Below, in pieces: positions 26,348 through 34,099 of a stretch of DNA of 64,000 nt. The notes below the pieces were generated by a model. That model searched no databases and was not told the DNA's origin. It worked only from the letters and a program-made list of their open reading frames with translations. The stretch is from Curtobacterium luteum (GTDB lineage Bacteria; Actinomycetota; Actinomycetes; Actinomycetales; Microbacteriaceae). The DNA is taken from NCBI RefSeq assembly GCF_014646995.1, contig NZ_BMOI01000016.1:1-64000 (forward strand), written 5' to 3'. Numbering within the stretch: the stretch's first letter is position 1; every line of letters begins with the position of its first letter. Position numbers and translations under genes: made by a program.

Positions 26348-28047
26348 GCGCGACGACCACCGCGCCCGACGTGTTCACGGTCGTGCGCGCGACGATCGCA
26401 CCGGAGCTGGACCGGGCGCTGGCCGCGAGCCGCGCCCGGCCCCTCCCGGCGTCGCCGTCGTCGCTCGCCGCCGAGCCCGGGCACAGCCGCGCGCTGTTCA
26501 CCCGGCTCCTGGAGGCGGTGACCACGGCCGCGCCCTCGACGGACCGCCCGACCACGGGCCAGGGAGCGCCGGCCGACACCACGCCGACGACGAGCTCCAC
26601 CGCGGCGGACCCCGCCGGCGCCACGGTCACCGAGCTCCTCGCCGCCTACGCCGACGGCGCCACCACCCCCACGGCCGTCCTCGCAGCGCTCGCGCCGCTG
26701 TGGACGACCGACGCGGTGTGGTCGGACGCCGTCCTCCGGCTCGTGGCCGGTGCCGACGCGGCCGCCACCGAGTCGACCCGCCGCTGGGCCGAGGGCACCG
26801 CCCGGCCGCTCGAGGGCGTCCCGTTCGCGGTGAAGGACATCATCGACGTCGCCGACACCGTCGTGACGAGCGGTTCGCTCCAGACCGGCGACCGGGTCGC
26901 CCAGGCCGACGCCACGGTGACGGCACGGCTCCGGGCGGCCGGCGCGATCCCCGTCTTCATGGCGGCGACGACCGAGTTCGCCTGCGGCGGTCCGCACAAC
27001 GCCCGCTACGGAGCCGTCCGCAACCCGTGGGACGCCGAGCGGTGGACAGGCGGCTCATCGACCGGGTCGGGCTCGGCGCTGGCGGCGCGGATCGTGCCCC
27101 TCGCGCTCGGGACCGACACCGGTGGGTCCATCCGGGTGCCGTCCGCGCTGTGCGGCACCACCGGCATCAAGCCCACGCACGGGCTCGTCCCGCGCACCGG
27201 GGTCACGAGCCTGTCCTGGACGCTCGACCACGTCGGGCCGATGGCCAGGAGCGCCGAGGACCTCGCGCTGGTGCTCGACGTGCTGGCCGGCGACGACGGC
27301 GCGGACCCGTCCACGTACCCGGCCGTCCCCGACCTCACCGCGGACCCGGCCCGGGTCGTCGGGATGCGCATCGGTGTGCCGCGGTCCTGGTTCACCGAGC
27401 GCGTCGACGCCGCCGTGCTCGCGGCACACGAGGCCGCGGTCGACCGGTTCCACGAGCTCGGGGCCGAGGTCGTCCCGATCGAGTTCGACGACCTCGAAAC
27501 CGTCGACTCGGAGTGCTGGACGGTCTTCTACGGGGAGCTCGCCGCCAACCAGGAGGCGAACGCCGCGACCGCCGAACGCTTCGACGCCGGCACCCGGGCG
27601 CGCTTCGAGGTCGCCTTCACGCCGAGCGCCGCCGACTACCTCCGCGCACTGCGTCGGCGTCCGCTCGTGCAGGCCGCGATGGTGGCCCGGATGGACGAGG
27701 CCCGCGTCGACCTCGTGCTGACGCCCGGCATCGGTGCCACCGCCCCGCGGCTCGACGACCTGACGATGTCCGTCGACGGCGAGCGCCACAACCTGCACGA
27801 GGTCGTGCCGCGGAACACCCGCCTGTTCGACTACGTCGGCTTCCCGGCGCTGATGATGCCCGCGGGCGTCGCACCGGACGGCCTGCCCGTCGGCGTCCAG
27901 CTCGTCGGGCGTCCCTGGGCGGACGGCACGGTGCTGTCGGCCGCGGTCGCGTTCCAGCGCGCGACCGACCACCACCGCCGGGTCCCGCCGGTCTCCGCTT
28001 CGCGCTCCACCACCGCCTCCGCCCCGGGAGGGCCGTCCCATCCGTAG
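26344..28047 (+). CDS. Amidase-signature hydrolase with N-terminal extension
   Basis: This 567-residue enzyme has the amidase triad: Lys near residue 163 (FAVKDIIDV), then the Gly/Ser-rich loop WTGGSSTGSGSA near 236 and TDTGGSIRVPSALCGTTGIK carrying the cis-Ser and Ser. Relatives include allophanate hydrolases and AtzE/AtzF-type enzymes of N-heterocycle breakdown. About 120 residues precede the core: a helical stretch (RATIAPELDRALAASR) and a Thr/Pro/Ala linker, longer than in plain amidases. The GTG overlaps the nitrilase stop. It probably removes amide nitrogen from a later intermediate; the exact substrate is unknown. Confidence 0.82.
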   Translation: MSATTTAPDVFTVVRATIAPELDRALAASRARPLPASPSSLAAEPGHSRALFTRLLEAVTTAAPSTDRPTTGQGAPADTTPTTSSTAADPAGATVTELLAAYADGATTPTAVLAALAPLWTTDAVWSDAVLRLVAGADAAATESTRRWAEGTARPLEGVPFAVKDIIDVADTVVTSGSLQTGDRVAQADATVTARLRAAGAIPVFMAATTEFACGGPHNARYGAVRNPWDAERWTGGSSTGSGSALAARIVPLALGTDTGGSIRVPSALCGTTGIKPTHGLVPRTGVTSLSWTLDHVGPMARSAEDLALVLDVLAGDDGADPSTYPAVPDLTADPARVVGMRIGVPRSWFTERVDAAVLAAHEAAVDRFHELGAEVVPIEFDDLETVDSECWTVFYGELAANQEANAATAERFDAGTRARFEVAFTPSAADYLRALRRRPLVQAAMVARMDEARVDLVLTPGIGATAPRLDDLTMSVDGERHNLHEVVPRNTRLFDYVGFPALMMPAGVAPDGLPVGVQLVGRPWADGTVLSAAVAFQRATDHHRRVPPVSASRSTTASAPGGPSHP

Positions 28048-29548
28048 TCGCACCACCGACGAGGGCGCCGCCCGCCGCCGCGCCTGGCAGGTCCTGTGCG
28101 CGTCGAGCCTCAGCGTCGTCCTCGTCTTCATCTCCTCCAGCGCCCTGCTCGTCGCGCTCCCCGACGTCAGCGCGGACCTCGACGCGAGCGCCCTGCAGTC
28201 CAGCTGGGTCCTGCTGAGCTACATGCTCACGACGACGACGCTCATCCTCGTGCTCGGCCGGATCGCGGACCTCGTCGGTCGGCGGCGCCTGTACCTCGCC
28301 GGGATCCTCGTGTTCCTCGTCGCGTCGCTCGCGTGCGGCTTCGCCCCCGACGCCGCCGTCCTCATCGGCGCGCGGCTCGTGCAGGGCGTCGGCGCTGCCG
28401 CGATCGTCACGAACACGACGGCGCTGCTCACCGACGTGTTCCCGGAGTCGATCCTGTCGCTCGGCCTCGGGGTCAACGCGACGGTGGCCGCCGTCGGCCA
28501 GGTCGTCGGTCCGATCGTCGGCGGGCTCGTCGCCGAGTCCCTCGGGTGGCGGTGGATCTTCCTCGCGGGGGTGCCCGTCTCCCTCGCAGGGCTCCTCTGG
28601 TCGATCCGACTCGTCCCCCGCGTCGCACGCCCGAGGACCGGCGAGCGGCTCGACGTGCCCGGCGCAGTGCTGTCCGTCGCCGCGGTCGGGTTGCTCGTCG
28701 CCGCCGTGTCGACCGGCGGTTCGTCGGGCTGGAGCAGTCCCCCGGCCGTCGCGCCCGGCGTCGGAGCGGTCGTCCTCGGGTGGGTGTTCGTCCGGACGCA
28801 GCGCCGCGTCGCACATCCCCTGGTCGACCCGTCGATCTTCCGCGACCGTGCGACGATCACCCTGTTCTCCGCCGCGGGCCTCTGCGCCCTGTCCAGCTAC
28901 GCCCTCGTCCTCCTCGCGTCCCTGACCTTCCAGGCCGTCTCCGGCAAGGACGCCGTCGAGGCCGCGCTCTGGGTGCTCCCGACCCCGATCGGCACGACCG
29001 TCGCCGCGGCGAGCGCCGGTGTCCTCGCCCGCCGGGTGCCCGCACGGACACTGTCGACCATCGGCATGCTGCTCATCGCCGTCGGCGCGGCGGTGCTCGC
29101 CGTGTCCCTCGCCGACGACGGGGCCTACGGGTGGACCGCGGTCGGCCTCGGCGCGGTCGGGGTCGGGACGGGCGTGTTCATGACGCCGAGCACCTCCGCG
29201 CTCATGGTGCGGGTGCCGGTGCACCGTCGCGGGATCGCCAACGCGATCCGCTCGGCGCTGCAGAACGCCGGATTCCTGTTCTCGACGGCGCTCGGCCTGG
29301 CCATCGCGACGAGCGGGCTCTCCGCGGCGCAGCAGTCCGCGGCGTACGACGGCAGCCTGCTCGCCCTCTCGACGGCGGAGGTCCAGGCGTTCGTCGACGG
29401 GGTCCGCTCGGCCGCGCTGACGTTCGCCGGCTGCGCGGCCCTCGGTGCGCTCATCGTCGCGTTCGGACCGTTCGGTCCACCCGACCGGGAGGCACCGGTC
29501 CGGCCCGACACGTCGGGTCCGGTCCCCGAGGCGGGAGCCTCCGGATGA
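28040..29548 (+). CDS. MFS transporter, DHA2/EmrB type, with non-canonical start
   Basis: The protein is about 502 residues with some 14 membrane segments, motif A GRIADLVGRRRLYLAG and motif C-like GPIVGGLVAESLGWRWIF. It resembles DHA2 drug exporters and may expel a toxic intermediate or move the substrate. In this frame no ATG, GTG or TTG precedes the ATG at 28223, yet the sequence before it clearly encodes the first membrane segment (LCASSLSVVLVFISSSALLV) and its loop. GGGAGG at 28026-28031 stands 8 bases before ATC 28040, which I take as the start: either a rare ATC initiator or a changed ATG. It overlaps the amidase stop. Confidence 0.75.
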   Translation: MRSRTTDEGAARRRAWQVLCASSLSVVLVFISSSALLVALPDVSADLDASALQSSWVLLSYMLTTTTLILVLGRIADLVGRRRLYLAGILVFLVASLACGFAPDAAVLIGARLVQGVGAAAIVTNTTALLTDVFPESILSLGLGVNATVAAVGQVVGPIVGGLVAESLGWRWIFLAGVPVSLAGLLWSIRLVPRVARPRTGERLDVPGAVLSVAAVGLLVAAVSTGGSSGWSSPPAVAPGVGAVVLGWVFVRTQRRVAHPLVDPSIFRDRATITLFSAAGLCALSSYALVLLASLTFQAVSGKDAVEAALWVLPTPIGTTVAAASAGVLARRVPARTLSTIGMLLIAVGAAVLAVSLADDGAYGWTAVGLGAVGVGTGVFMTPSTSALMVRVPVHRRGIANAIRSALQNAGFLFSTALGLAIATSGLSAAQQSAAYDGSLLALSTAEVQAFVDGVRSAALTFAGCAALGALIVAFGPFGPPDREAPVRPDTSGPVPEAGASG

Positions 29549-29664
29549 CCTCCTGTGCGGGCCGCTCCGCGACCACGCGGCGGACCGACGGCCGCCACGA
29601 CGGCACCGAGCCGGGCCTCCAGACCGACCCCACCGGACCACACGACGGGAGCACGACCGCATGA
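29545..29664 (+). CDS. Possible 39-residue linking ORF
   Basis: A short frame starts with the ATG that overlaps the MFS stop and ends with the TGA that overlaps the isochorismatase ATG. Its product (starting MTSCAGRSATTRRTDGRHDG) is hydrophilic and of low complexity, with no recognised family. It may simply carry ribosomes across the 112-base gap and keep downstream translation coupled. The isochorismatase has its own GGGAG site, so this ORF may be chance. Confidence 0.3.
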   Translation: MTSCAGRSATTRRTDGRHDGTEPGLQTDPTGPHDGSTTA

Positions 29665-30284
29665 CCGACGACCACGAGGACTACGCAGCGGCCGGGTACA
29701 CCGGCACGCTGGAGCCGGGACGGCGGGCGGCGCTCGTCGTCGTCGACCCGGTGACCGCCTACGTCGACCGGACGTGCGGGCTGTACGCCGGGGTGGAGGA
29801 GCCCGTGGACCGGATGCGGGAGCTCACCGCCGCGGCGCGGGCAGCCGGGGTGCACGTCGCCGTCACCACGATGGCGCTGTCCGCCGACGGCTCGAACGCG
29901 GGCGTGTTCTTCCGCAAGGTGCCCGCGCTCACGGCGTACCTGCCGGGGGCGCCGACGGGGGCGTTCATCGAGGGCCTCGCGCCGGAGCCCGGGGACACGC
30001 TCGTGCAGAAGCAGTACCCGAGCGCGTTCTTCGGGACCTCGCTGGCGGCGGAACTCGTCGCACGCGGCGTCGACACGCTCTTCATCGCCGGGCTGTCGAC
30101 GAGCGGCTGCGTCCGTGCCACCGCCACCGACGCCATGCAGCACGGGTTCGTGCCGATCGTCGTCCGCGAGGCCGTCGGCGACCGGCTGCCGAGCGTCCAC
30201 GAGGCGAACCTCTTCGACATCGCCGCGAAGATCGGCGAAGTGTGGCCGATGGACCGCGTGCTCGCGCACTGGAGCGTCTCGTGA
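29661..30284 (+). CDS. Isochorismatase-family hydrolase, N-carbamoylsarcosine amidase-like
   Basis: This 207-residue cysteine hydrolase has the family triad: Asp in ALVVVDPVTAYVD, Lys in LVQKQYPSAFFGT and Cys in GLSTSGCVRATATD. The layout (DRTCGLYAGVEE; KVPALTAYLPGAP; HEANLFDIAAKIGEV) is closest to N-carbamoylsarcosine amidohydrolase of Arthrobacter. RutB of the uracil pathway is in the same superfamily and also cuts a carbamoyl group, so this could do the equivalent step here. ATG 29661 follows GGGAG. It is coupled by GTGA to the TetR gene. Confidence 0.83.
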   Translation: MTDDHEDYAAAGYTGTLEPGRRAALVVVDPVTAYVDRTCGLYAGVEEPVDRMRELTAAARAAGVHVAVTTMALSADGSNAGVFFRKVPALTAYLPGAPTGAFIEGLAPEPGDTLVQKQYPSAFFGTSLAAELVARGVDTLFIAGLSTSGCVRATATDAMQHGFVPIVVREAVGDRLPSVHEANLFDIAAKIGEVWPMDRVLAHWSVS

Positions 30285-30913
30285 GCGCCGTCGCCGCCGG
30301 CCCCGCCGTGCTCCGGGGCCGGCCCCGCGACGCGGGGGTCGACGAGGCCGTGCACGCCGCGTGTGTGGCGATCCTCGCGACCGGTGGTCCCGGTGCCTTC
30401 ACGATCCGCGCGGTCGCAGCCGCCGCCGGGGTCGGTGCCGCCACGATCTACCGGCGGTGGTCCGGCCGGGACGTCCTGCTCACCGAGACGGTCATCCGGC
30501 TCATGGAGGAGTCGATCCCGACCGAGCTCGACGCCGCGATCGAGGACGGGGTGCTCGCCCTCACGCGCGGCTGGGTGCACGCGCTCGTCGCGACGCCGGT
30601 GGGTCGGGCCCTGCCGATCATCGTCGAGCTCGCCGCCCACCAACCCCGCGTGGCCGAGGCCGTCGCCGCATGGCACCTCGACCGACGGGTCCGCGTGAAC
30701 GCGATGCTGCAGCGGGCGATGGACGCCGGTGACCTGCGGCCGGACGTCGACCTCGGCATCGCGGTCGACCTGCTCGGCGGTCCGACATTCTACCGGCGGG
30801 TGTTCGTGTCGCTCGACATCCAGGCGCCGGACTACGCGGTGCGGCTCGCGCGGGAGTTCCTACGGTGGGCCGGGTGGACCGGGGACCTCGCACGAGTGGG
30901 GGCGGCCTCGTGA
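30281..30913 (+). CDS. TetR-family regulator of the island
   Basis: This 210-residue regulator has an N-terminal helix-turn-helix (FTIRAVAAAAGVGAATIYRRW, about residues 39-59) and a C-terminal TetR_C-like ligand domain ending FLRWAGWTGDLARVG. Embedded in the operon with GTGA coupling to the isochorismatase, it most likely senses the imported compound or an intermediate and controls the divergent promoters at 19813-20436. Confidence 0.85.
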   Translation: MSAVAAGPAVLRGRPRDAGVDEAVHAACVAILATGGPGAFTIRAVAAAAGVGAATIYRRWSGRDVLLTETVIRLMEESIPTELDAAIEDGVLALTRGWVHALVATPVGRALPIIVELAAHQPRVAEAVAAWHLDRRVRVNAMLQRAMDAGDLRPDVDLGIAVDLLGGPTFYRRVFVSLDIQAPDYAVRLAREFLRWAGWTGDLARVGAAS

Positions 30914-30935
30914 CCGACAGCCTGGAGGTGGCCTC

Positions 30936-31769
30936 GTGACCGACACCGTGCCCGAGCCCGGACTCGACGAGCCCGTGGACCGCCGTCCCACTCCGCCCTG
31001 GACCGACATGGGCGTCGGCGACGTCCGACCCGGGCACTGGATCGGCTTCAACCGCCGGTCCGACGCCGCACGTCAGGTATCGGACCTCATCCGCGCCGAC
31101 ATCGTCGCCGGACGCTTCGCGGGGCCGCTCCCCTACGAGTGGGAGCTGCTCGACCTGTACGGCACGACGCGGAACGTCCTCCGTGCAGCCCTCACCCTGC
31201 TGAAGGAGCAGCGGCTCATCACCCGTGCTCCCCGGTCCGGGACCTTCGGCGTCCGCCCGGTCGCGTCCGTGAGCCTCGCACGCACGACCGAGGAGGTCAC
31301 GATCTACGGCGAGACCGCTGGCGGGAGCATCTTCGACTCGCCCCGGTTGAGCATCGTGCACCTCTGCGTCCAGCTCGTCCCCGCGCCGGAGACCGTCCGG
31401 CGGAACCTCGAGATGACCGGCACGTCGGCGTACTTCGTCGAGAGCCTCATCTCGTTCGACGGGGAGCCGAGCCGGGTCCGGACGAGCTGGGTGCCGCAGG
31501 AGCGCTTCCCGGGCCTCGTGTCCGAGCCGCTCACCGCGTACGTGCCCGACGTCCTGGTGCGCCGGAGCGGCGAGCGGCCGGTCGCACGCCGGCTGCTGCT
31601 CAGCACGGTGAACGCCGACCAGTGGACGGCCGACCTGCTCGACATCGACCCCGGGCAGGCGATCTTCCACATCGAGCGGCTGATGTGCCTGGCCGACGGG
31701 ACCCCGGTGGAGTACGGGTTCTCGCGGTACCGGGGGGACCGGGCGGTCATCGACTCGCGGGTGGTGTGA
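30936..31769 (+). CDS. GntR-family regulator with UTRA domain (HutC type)
   Basis: This 277-residue regulator has a GntR winged helix (residues about 40-105: SDLIRADIVAGRF; YGTTRNVLRAALTLLKEQRL; RSGTFGV) and a UTRA ligand domain (about 130-275, ending GFSRYRGDRAVIDSR). HutC-type proteins sense catabolic intermediates. GTG 30936 follows TGGAGG. A near-identical GCCTCGTGACCGACA lies 26 bases upstream across the tetR stop, a small duplication that created two candidate starts; the second is in frame. It closes the island operon and is followed by a hairpin. Confidence 0.85.
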   Translation: MTDTVPEPGLDEPVDRRPTPPWTDMGVGDVRPGHWIGFNRRSDAARQVSDLIRADIVAGRFAGPLPYEWELLDLYGTTRNVLRAALTLLKEQRLITRAPRSGTFGVRPVASVSLARTTEEVTIYGETAGGSIFDSPRLSIVHLCVQLVPAPETVRRNLEMTGTSAYFVESLISFDGEPSRVRTSWVPQERFPGLVSEPLTAYVPDVLVRRSGERPVARRLLLSTVNADQWTADLLDIDPGQAIFHIERLMCLADGTPVEYGFSRYRGDRAVIDSRVV

Positions 31770-31857
31770 GGGCGCGCCCCACGGCTGGTGCCACAGTGGC
31801 CGGACGGGAGGCCGGACCACCCGAGCGGGTCTGCTCACGTGCTCCGGGCCTCCACTC
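31721..31857. repeat. gntR 3' end plus terminator, copy 1
   Basis: The last codons of gntR (from CTCGCGG) through the hairpin at 31806-31853 recur in diverged form at 32895-33032, in the same order and orientation. Shared blocks include ATCGACTCGCGGGTGG, the TGAGGGCG after the stop and the whole hairpin. Confidence 0.75.
31806..31853. terminator. GGAGGC-type hairpin after gntR
   Basis: GGGAGGCCGGA pairs with TCCGGGCCTCC around an inner GAGCGGGTCTGCTC element. It lies 37 bases after the gntR stop and ends the catabolic operon. Confidence 0.65.
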
Positions 31858-31861
31858 CGAG

Positions 31862-32122
31862 GTGTGCCCAGGTAGAGCCCTCCCCGTCCGGCAGACTCGA
31901 CCCGCGGAGTTCTCGTGGTGGGCGTGGTCCGGCCTCGTGGCCATCGCACTGGCAGGGGCCGGACTGATCGGACGCGCCGTCGTCATCGCGATCCGCAGGG
32001 ACGGGATCGGACGGGCGAAGGCAGAACGAGGGAGCAGTGCTCCGTGGTTCTGGTCCGGAGTCGAAGTGCTCACCGTCACGGGTCTCCTGCTGATCCTGTG
32101 GACCAGCGCGCTCGACCGCTGA
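31862..32122 (+). CDS. Small two-span membrane protein
   Basis: The frame from GTG 31862 encodes 86 residues with two hydrophobic segments (WSGLVAIALAGAGLIGRAVV and VEVLTVTGLLLILWTSAL) separated by a basic loop (RRDGIGRAKAERG). No family is recognised and the start is uncertain, since the frame is open upstream through the hairpin. It lies inside the segment bounded by the two gntR-end copies. Confidence 0.5.
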   Translation: MCPGRALPVRQTRPAEFSWWAWSGLVAIALAGAGLIGRAVVIAIRRDGIGRAKAERGSSAPWFWSGVEVLTVTGLLLILWTSALDR

Positions 32123-32191
32123 GGGGCCGAGGGGGGGTGCCGCGCTGACCTGCCCGCGTGCAGCGCCTTCGGTCAGGTCACCGATGCTCGA

Positions 32192-32518
32192 TCAGATGAT
32201 CGTGACGCTGTGTGCCCGGAAGAAGTACCCGTCCTGTCCGGCCGGGTAGGGCTCGACCTCGAACCGTACGGTCTGTCCGGGCCGCAGTGAGAGGAAGCCG
32301 GGCCCGGTGAGCTCGGAGAAGTGCACGAAGACATCGGACTCGAGCGCCTCTGAACGGAGGGCGCCCCAGCCCTCGTCCTCGCTCCACCAGACACACACGC
32401 CATCGACGATCTGCACGATCGCACTGTACTGCGTGTAGACGTCCCACTCGCGGCGCGCTCGAGCCCTGCCACCCAGACCGGCGACCGCGCTCGGCAACGA
32501 GGACTTGGATGCCAGCAT
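32192..32518 (-). CDS. Cold-shock-domain-like small protein
   Basis: The C-terminal 65 residues look like a diverged cold-shock domain: VCVWWSEDEGWGALRSE replaces the usual KWFNxxKGFGFI, followed by SDVFVHFSELTG and LRPGQTVRFEVEPYPAG. The DVFVHFS core is kept, but the RNP aromatic residues are partly changed. The ATG at 32518 shares the GCATGC box with the ATG of the divergent ORF, so one start must be wrong; a downstream GTG would give a standard 65-70-residue CSD protein. Nucleic-acid binding is inferred. Confidence 0.65.
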   Translation of the reverse strand: MLASKSSLPSAVAGLGGRARARREWDVYTQYSAIVQIVDGVCVWWSEDEGWGALRSEALESDVFVHFSELTGPGFLSLRPGQTVRFEVEPYPAGQDGYFFRAHSVTII

Positions 32519-32804
32519 GCTGTTCGGACTTGCGCCTCGCGCGTTCAGCCTTGCACTCGGCGTGGGAGCGTTGGTCGCGGGCGTGATCATGGCGCTCCTC
32601 GGCCTCGTCGTGGGTCCCGACTCCGTCGGCCTCGTCGCAGCCGGGTTCGTCATCGCAGCGATGGGATTGCTGGCCGCCGCCGTCGGTGCGATCGGCTTCG
32701 CACTGCACGGGTCCGTTCGATCCGAGCGTGGTGCCACGAAGCGGCAGCCCGACCGAACGCCTGCGACAGCAGAAGCACGCGCGGACAGCGATCACACGGG
32801 ATGA
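32517..32804 (+). CDS. Small two-span membrane protein
   Basis: This 95-residue protein has two long hydrophobic segments (ALGVGALVAGVIMALLGLVV; VGLVAAGFVIAAMGLLAAAV) and a hydrophilic C-terminus (RSERGATKRQPD). GAGGA lies 12 bases before the ATG. No family is recognised. It lies head to head with the cold-shock-like gene inside the accessory segment. Confidence 0.55.
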   Translation: MLFGLAPRAFSLALGVGALVAGVIMALLGLVVGPDSVGLVAAGFVIAAMGLLAAAVGAIGFALHGSVRSERGATKRQPDRTPATAEARADSDHTG

Positions 32805-32894
32805 ACCCGCGACCGGATCACCCGAGAAGCGGACGTCGGCGAACGGCGCCGTGCTCCTCCTCAGAACGTGGAGGCGGTCGCATGCTCGCAGCTG

Positions 32895-33032
32895 CTCGCG
32901 GTCCCGGGGGGGCGGGCGGTGATCGACTCGCGGGTGGCGTGAGGGCGGGACGCGCGGCTGCCGCCACGGTGGTCGCTCGGGAGGCCCGGCCCACGTGAGC
33001 GGGTCTGCTCACGTGGCCCGGGCCTCCCTTCC
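32895..33032. repeat. gntR 3' end plus terminator, copy 2 (remnant)
   Basis: CTCGCGGTCCCGGGGGGG...GGTGATCGACTCGCGGGTGG, the following TGAGGGCG and the hairpin at 32979-33028 repeat 31721-31857 with scattered differences. There is no gntR-like reading frame upstream, so this is a gene-end fragment. Confidence 0.75.
32979..33028. terminator. Long near-perfect GGAGGC-type hairpin
   Basis: GGGAGGCCCGG-CCCACGTGAGC pairs with GCTCACGTGG-CCCGGGCCTCCC over about 22 positions with a 6-base loop. It is the longest stem of this kind here and belongs to the copied gntR end. Confidence 0.7.
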
Positions 33033-33139
33033 GACGCCGAGGTGAGCCCGGCGGGAACGGCCGAGCGCTACGGTCCTCGGTGCTCCCCACCGCTCACGCT
33101 CGATCGAGCGCTGCTGCGTGCGAGCAGCGTCGACATGGC

Positions 33140-33364
33140 TCAGCCGTGCGATCCCCATCCGGCCCACGCCTCGCATGCACGCATCTGCTGGAAGGTTCCA
33201 CGGTAGGCGATCCCCTTGCAGGTGTTGACGTTCGGGTACCAGCCGGTGCATTCAGCGCCCTTCTCGTAGGCGCATTCCTTCGCCGAAGCCGGAGAAGCCC
33301 CCACCATCACCCCGCCAGCGATGAGCGCAAGACCAGCGAGCACTGCTGCGATCTTCTTCTTCAT
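33140..33364 (-). CDS. Small secreted four-cysteine peptide
   Basis: This 74-residue precursor starts MKKKIAAVLAGLALIAGGVM and has a clear Sec signal ending ASPASA at residue 28. The 46-residue mature part starts KECAYEKGAECTG and has four Cys (mature positions 3, 11, 21, 36), enough for two disulfides. AGGAAAGAGACG precedes ATG 33364. No family is recognised. The region is visibly less GC-rich than its surroundings. It is divergent from another secreted four-Cys peptide. A bacteriocin-like, signalling or wall-associated role is possible but unproven. Confidence 0.7.
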   Translation of the reverse strand: MKKKIAAVLAGLALIAGGVMVGASPASAKECAYEKGAECTGWYPNVNTCKGIAYRGTFQQMRACEAWAGWGSHG

Positions 33365-33709
33365 TGAACGTCTCTTTCCTGTGATTCGAACAGCATGCAA
33401 CGTCCGCCCCCAGCACAATGCGCCCTGCAGCATCGTGAATTCCTGACGAAGAGCCCCCAGCGGCACGCCCCGCCCATTGCTCACCGCGTGCGGGAGCCGG
33501 GTCGAGAAGCGAACGTGACGGCGAGTATTGCATCGTGCAACAGCACCTCGGGTCATCCTTCAGGATGAACACGTCCGTCGACCGGCCATCACCGCGTCTC
33601 GAGGAACAGCGGGCGCGGATCGTGTCGACGCGAGTGCTGGTCGCAGAGTCGAACGTCCATGATGTCTACAATGGTGGCCGAACGGCACTGAACAACAGGG
33701 GGAAATGCA
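33365..33709. other. 345-base divergent region between the secreted peptides
   Basis: No gene is seen. It separates two outward-facing secreted peptide genes and is less GC-rich than the window average. A TACAAT box at 33667-33672, 38 bases before the ATG at 33710, is the best -10 candidate for the right-hand gene; no clear -35 is visible. Confidence 0.5.
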
Positions 33710-33913
33710 ATGAGCAATGTCAAGCGAGCATTGGCAGGTATGGGGCTGGTCGTGGCACTGGCGGGGGTGGGAATCGTCTTGCCTGCGGCCGCGGCTCCGG
33801 CCCACGCAGGTCCGCTCGTGTGTCACTCGTGGACCGAGACCTACACCAAGAAGGGCTGCGACAAGAAGACGCAGATCTGCACGGCGTACATCTACCACAG
33901 GATCTGTGACTAG
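33710..33913 (+). CDS. Small secreted four-cysteine peptide
   Basis: This 67-residue precursor has a Sec signal (residues about 5-33, ending PAHA) and a 34-residue mature part (starting GPLVCHSW) with four Cys at mature positions 5, 17, 24 and 33 and many Lys/Thr/Tyr. ACAGGGGGAAATGCA precedes the ATG. It shares only the overall design (signal plus four Cys), not sequence, with the divergent peptide at 33140-33364. No family is recognised. Confidence 0.7.
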   Translation: MSNVKRALAGMGLVVALAGVGIVLPAAAAPAHAGPLVCHSWTETYTKKGCDKKTQICTAYIYHRICD

Positions 33914-34099
33914 GACCGCAGCAGGGGTCGTGCGATCGCACCGGTCGTGCGTCCCCTGGCCTCGGGGCCGGTGATCAGGCGGTCCAGGACCAGCCCCGAG
34001 CGACGGGACCGCCGTCTCAGCATCACCAACGACTGCTCCTGAGCAGGAGTCGCGGGCGCACCGTGGCCACCGAGGGCGTGCCACGCGACGTACTGCCGC

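Noticed and set aside
31721-33032. Integrated mobile element bounded by att-like direct repeats
   Set aside because: No integrase, transposase or tRNA is present and the repeats are diverged; duplication with deletion explains it as well.
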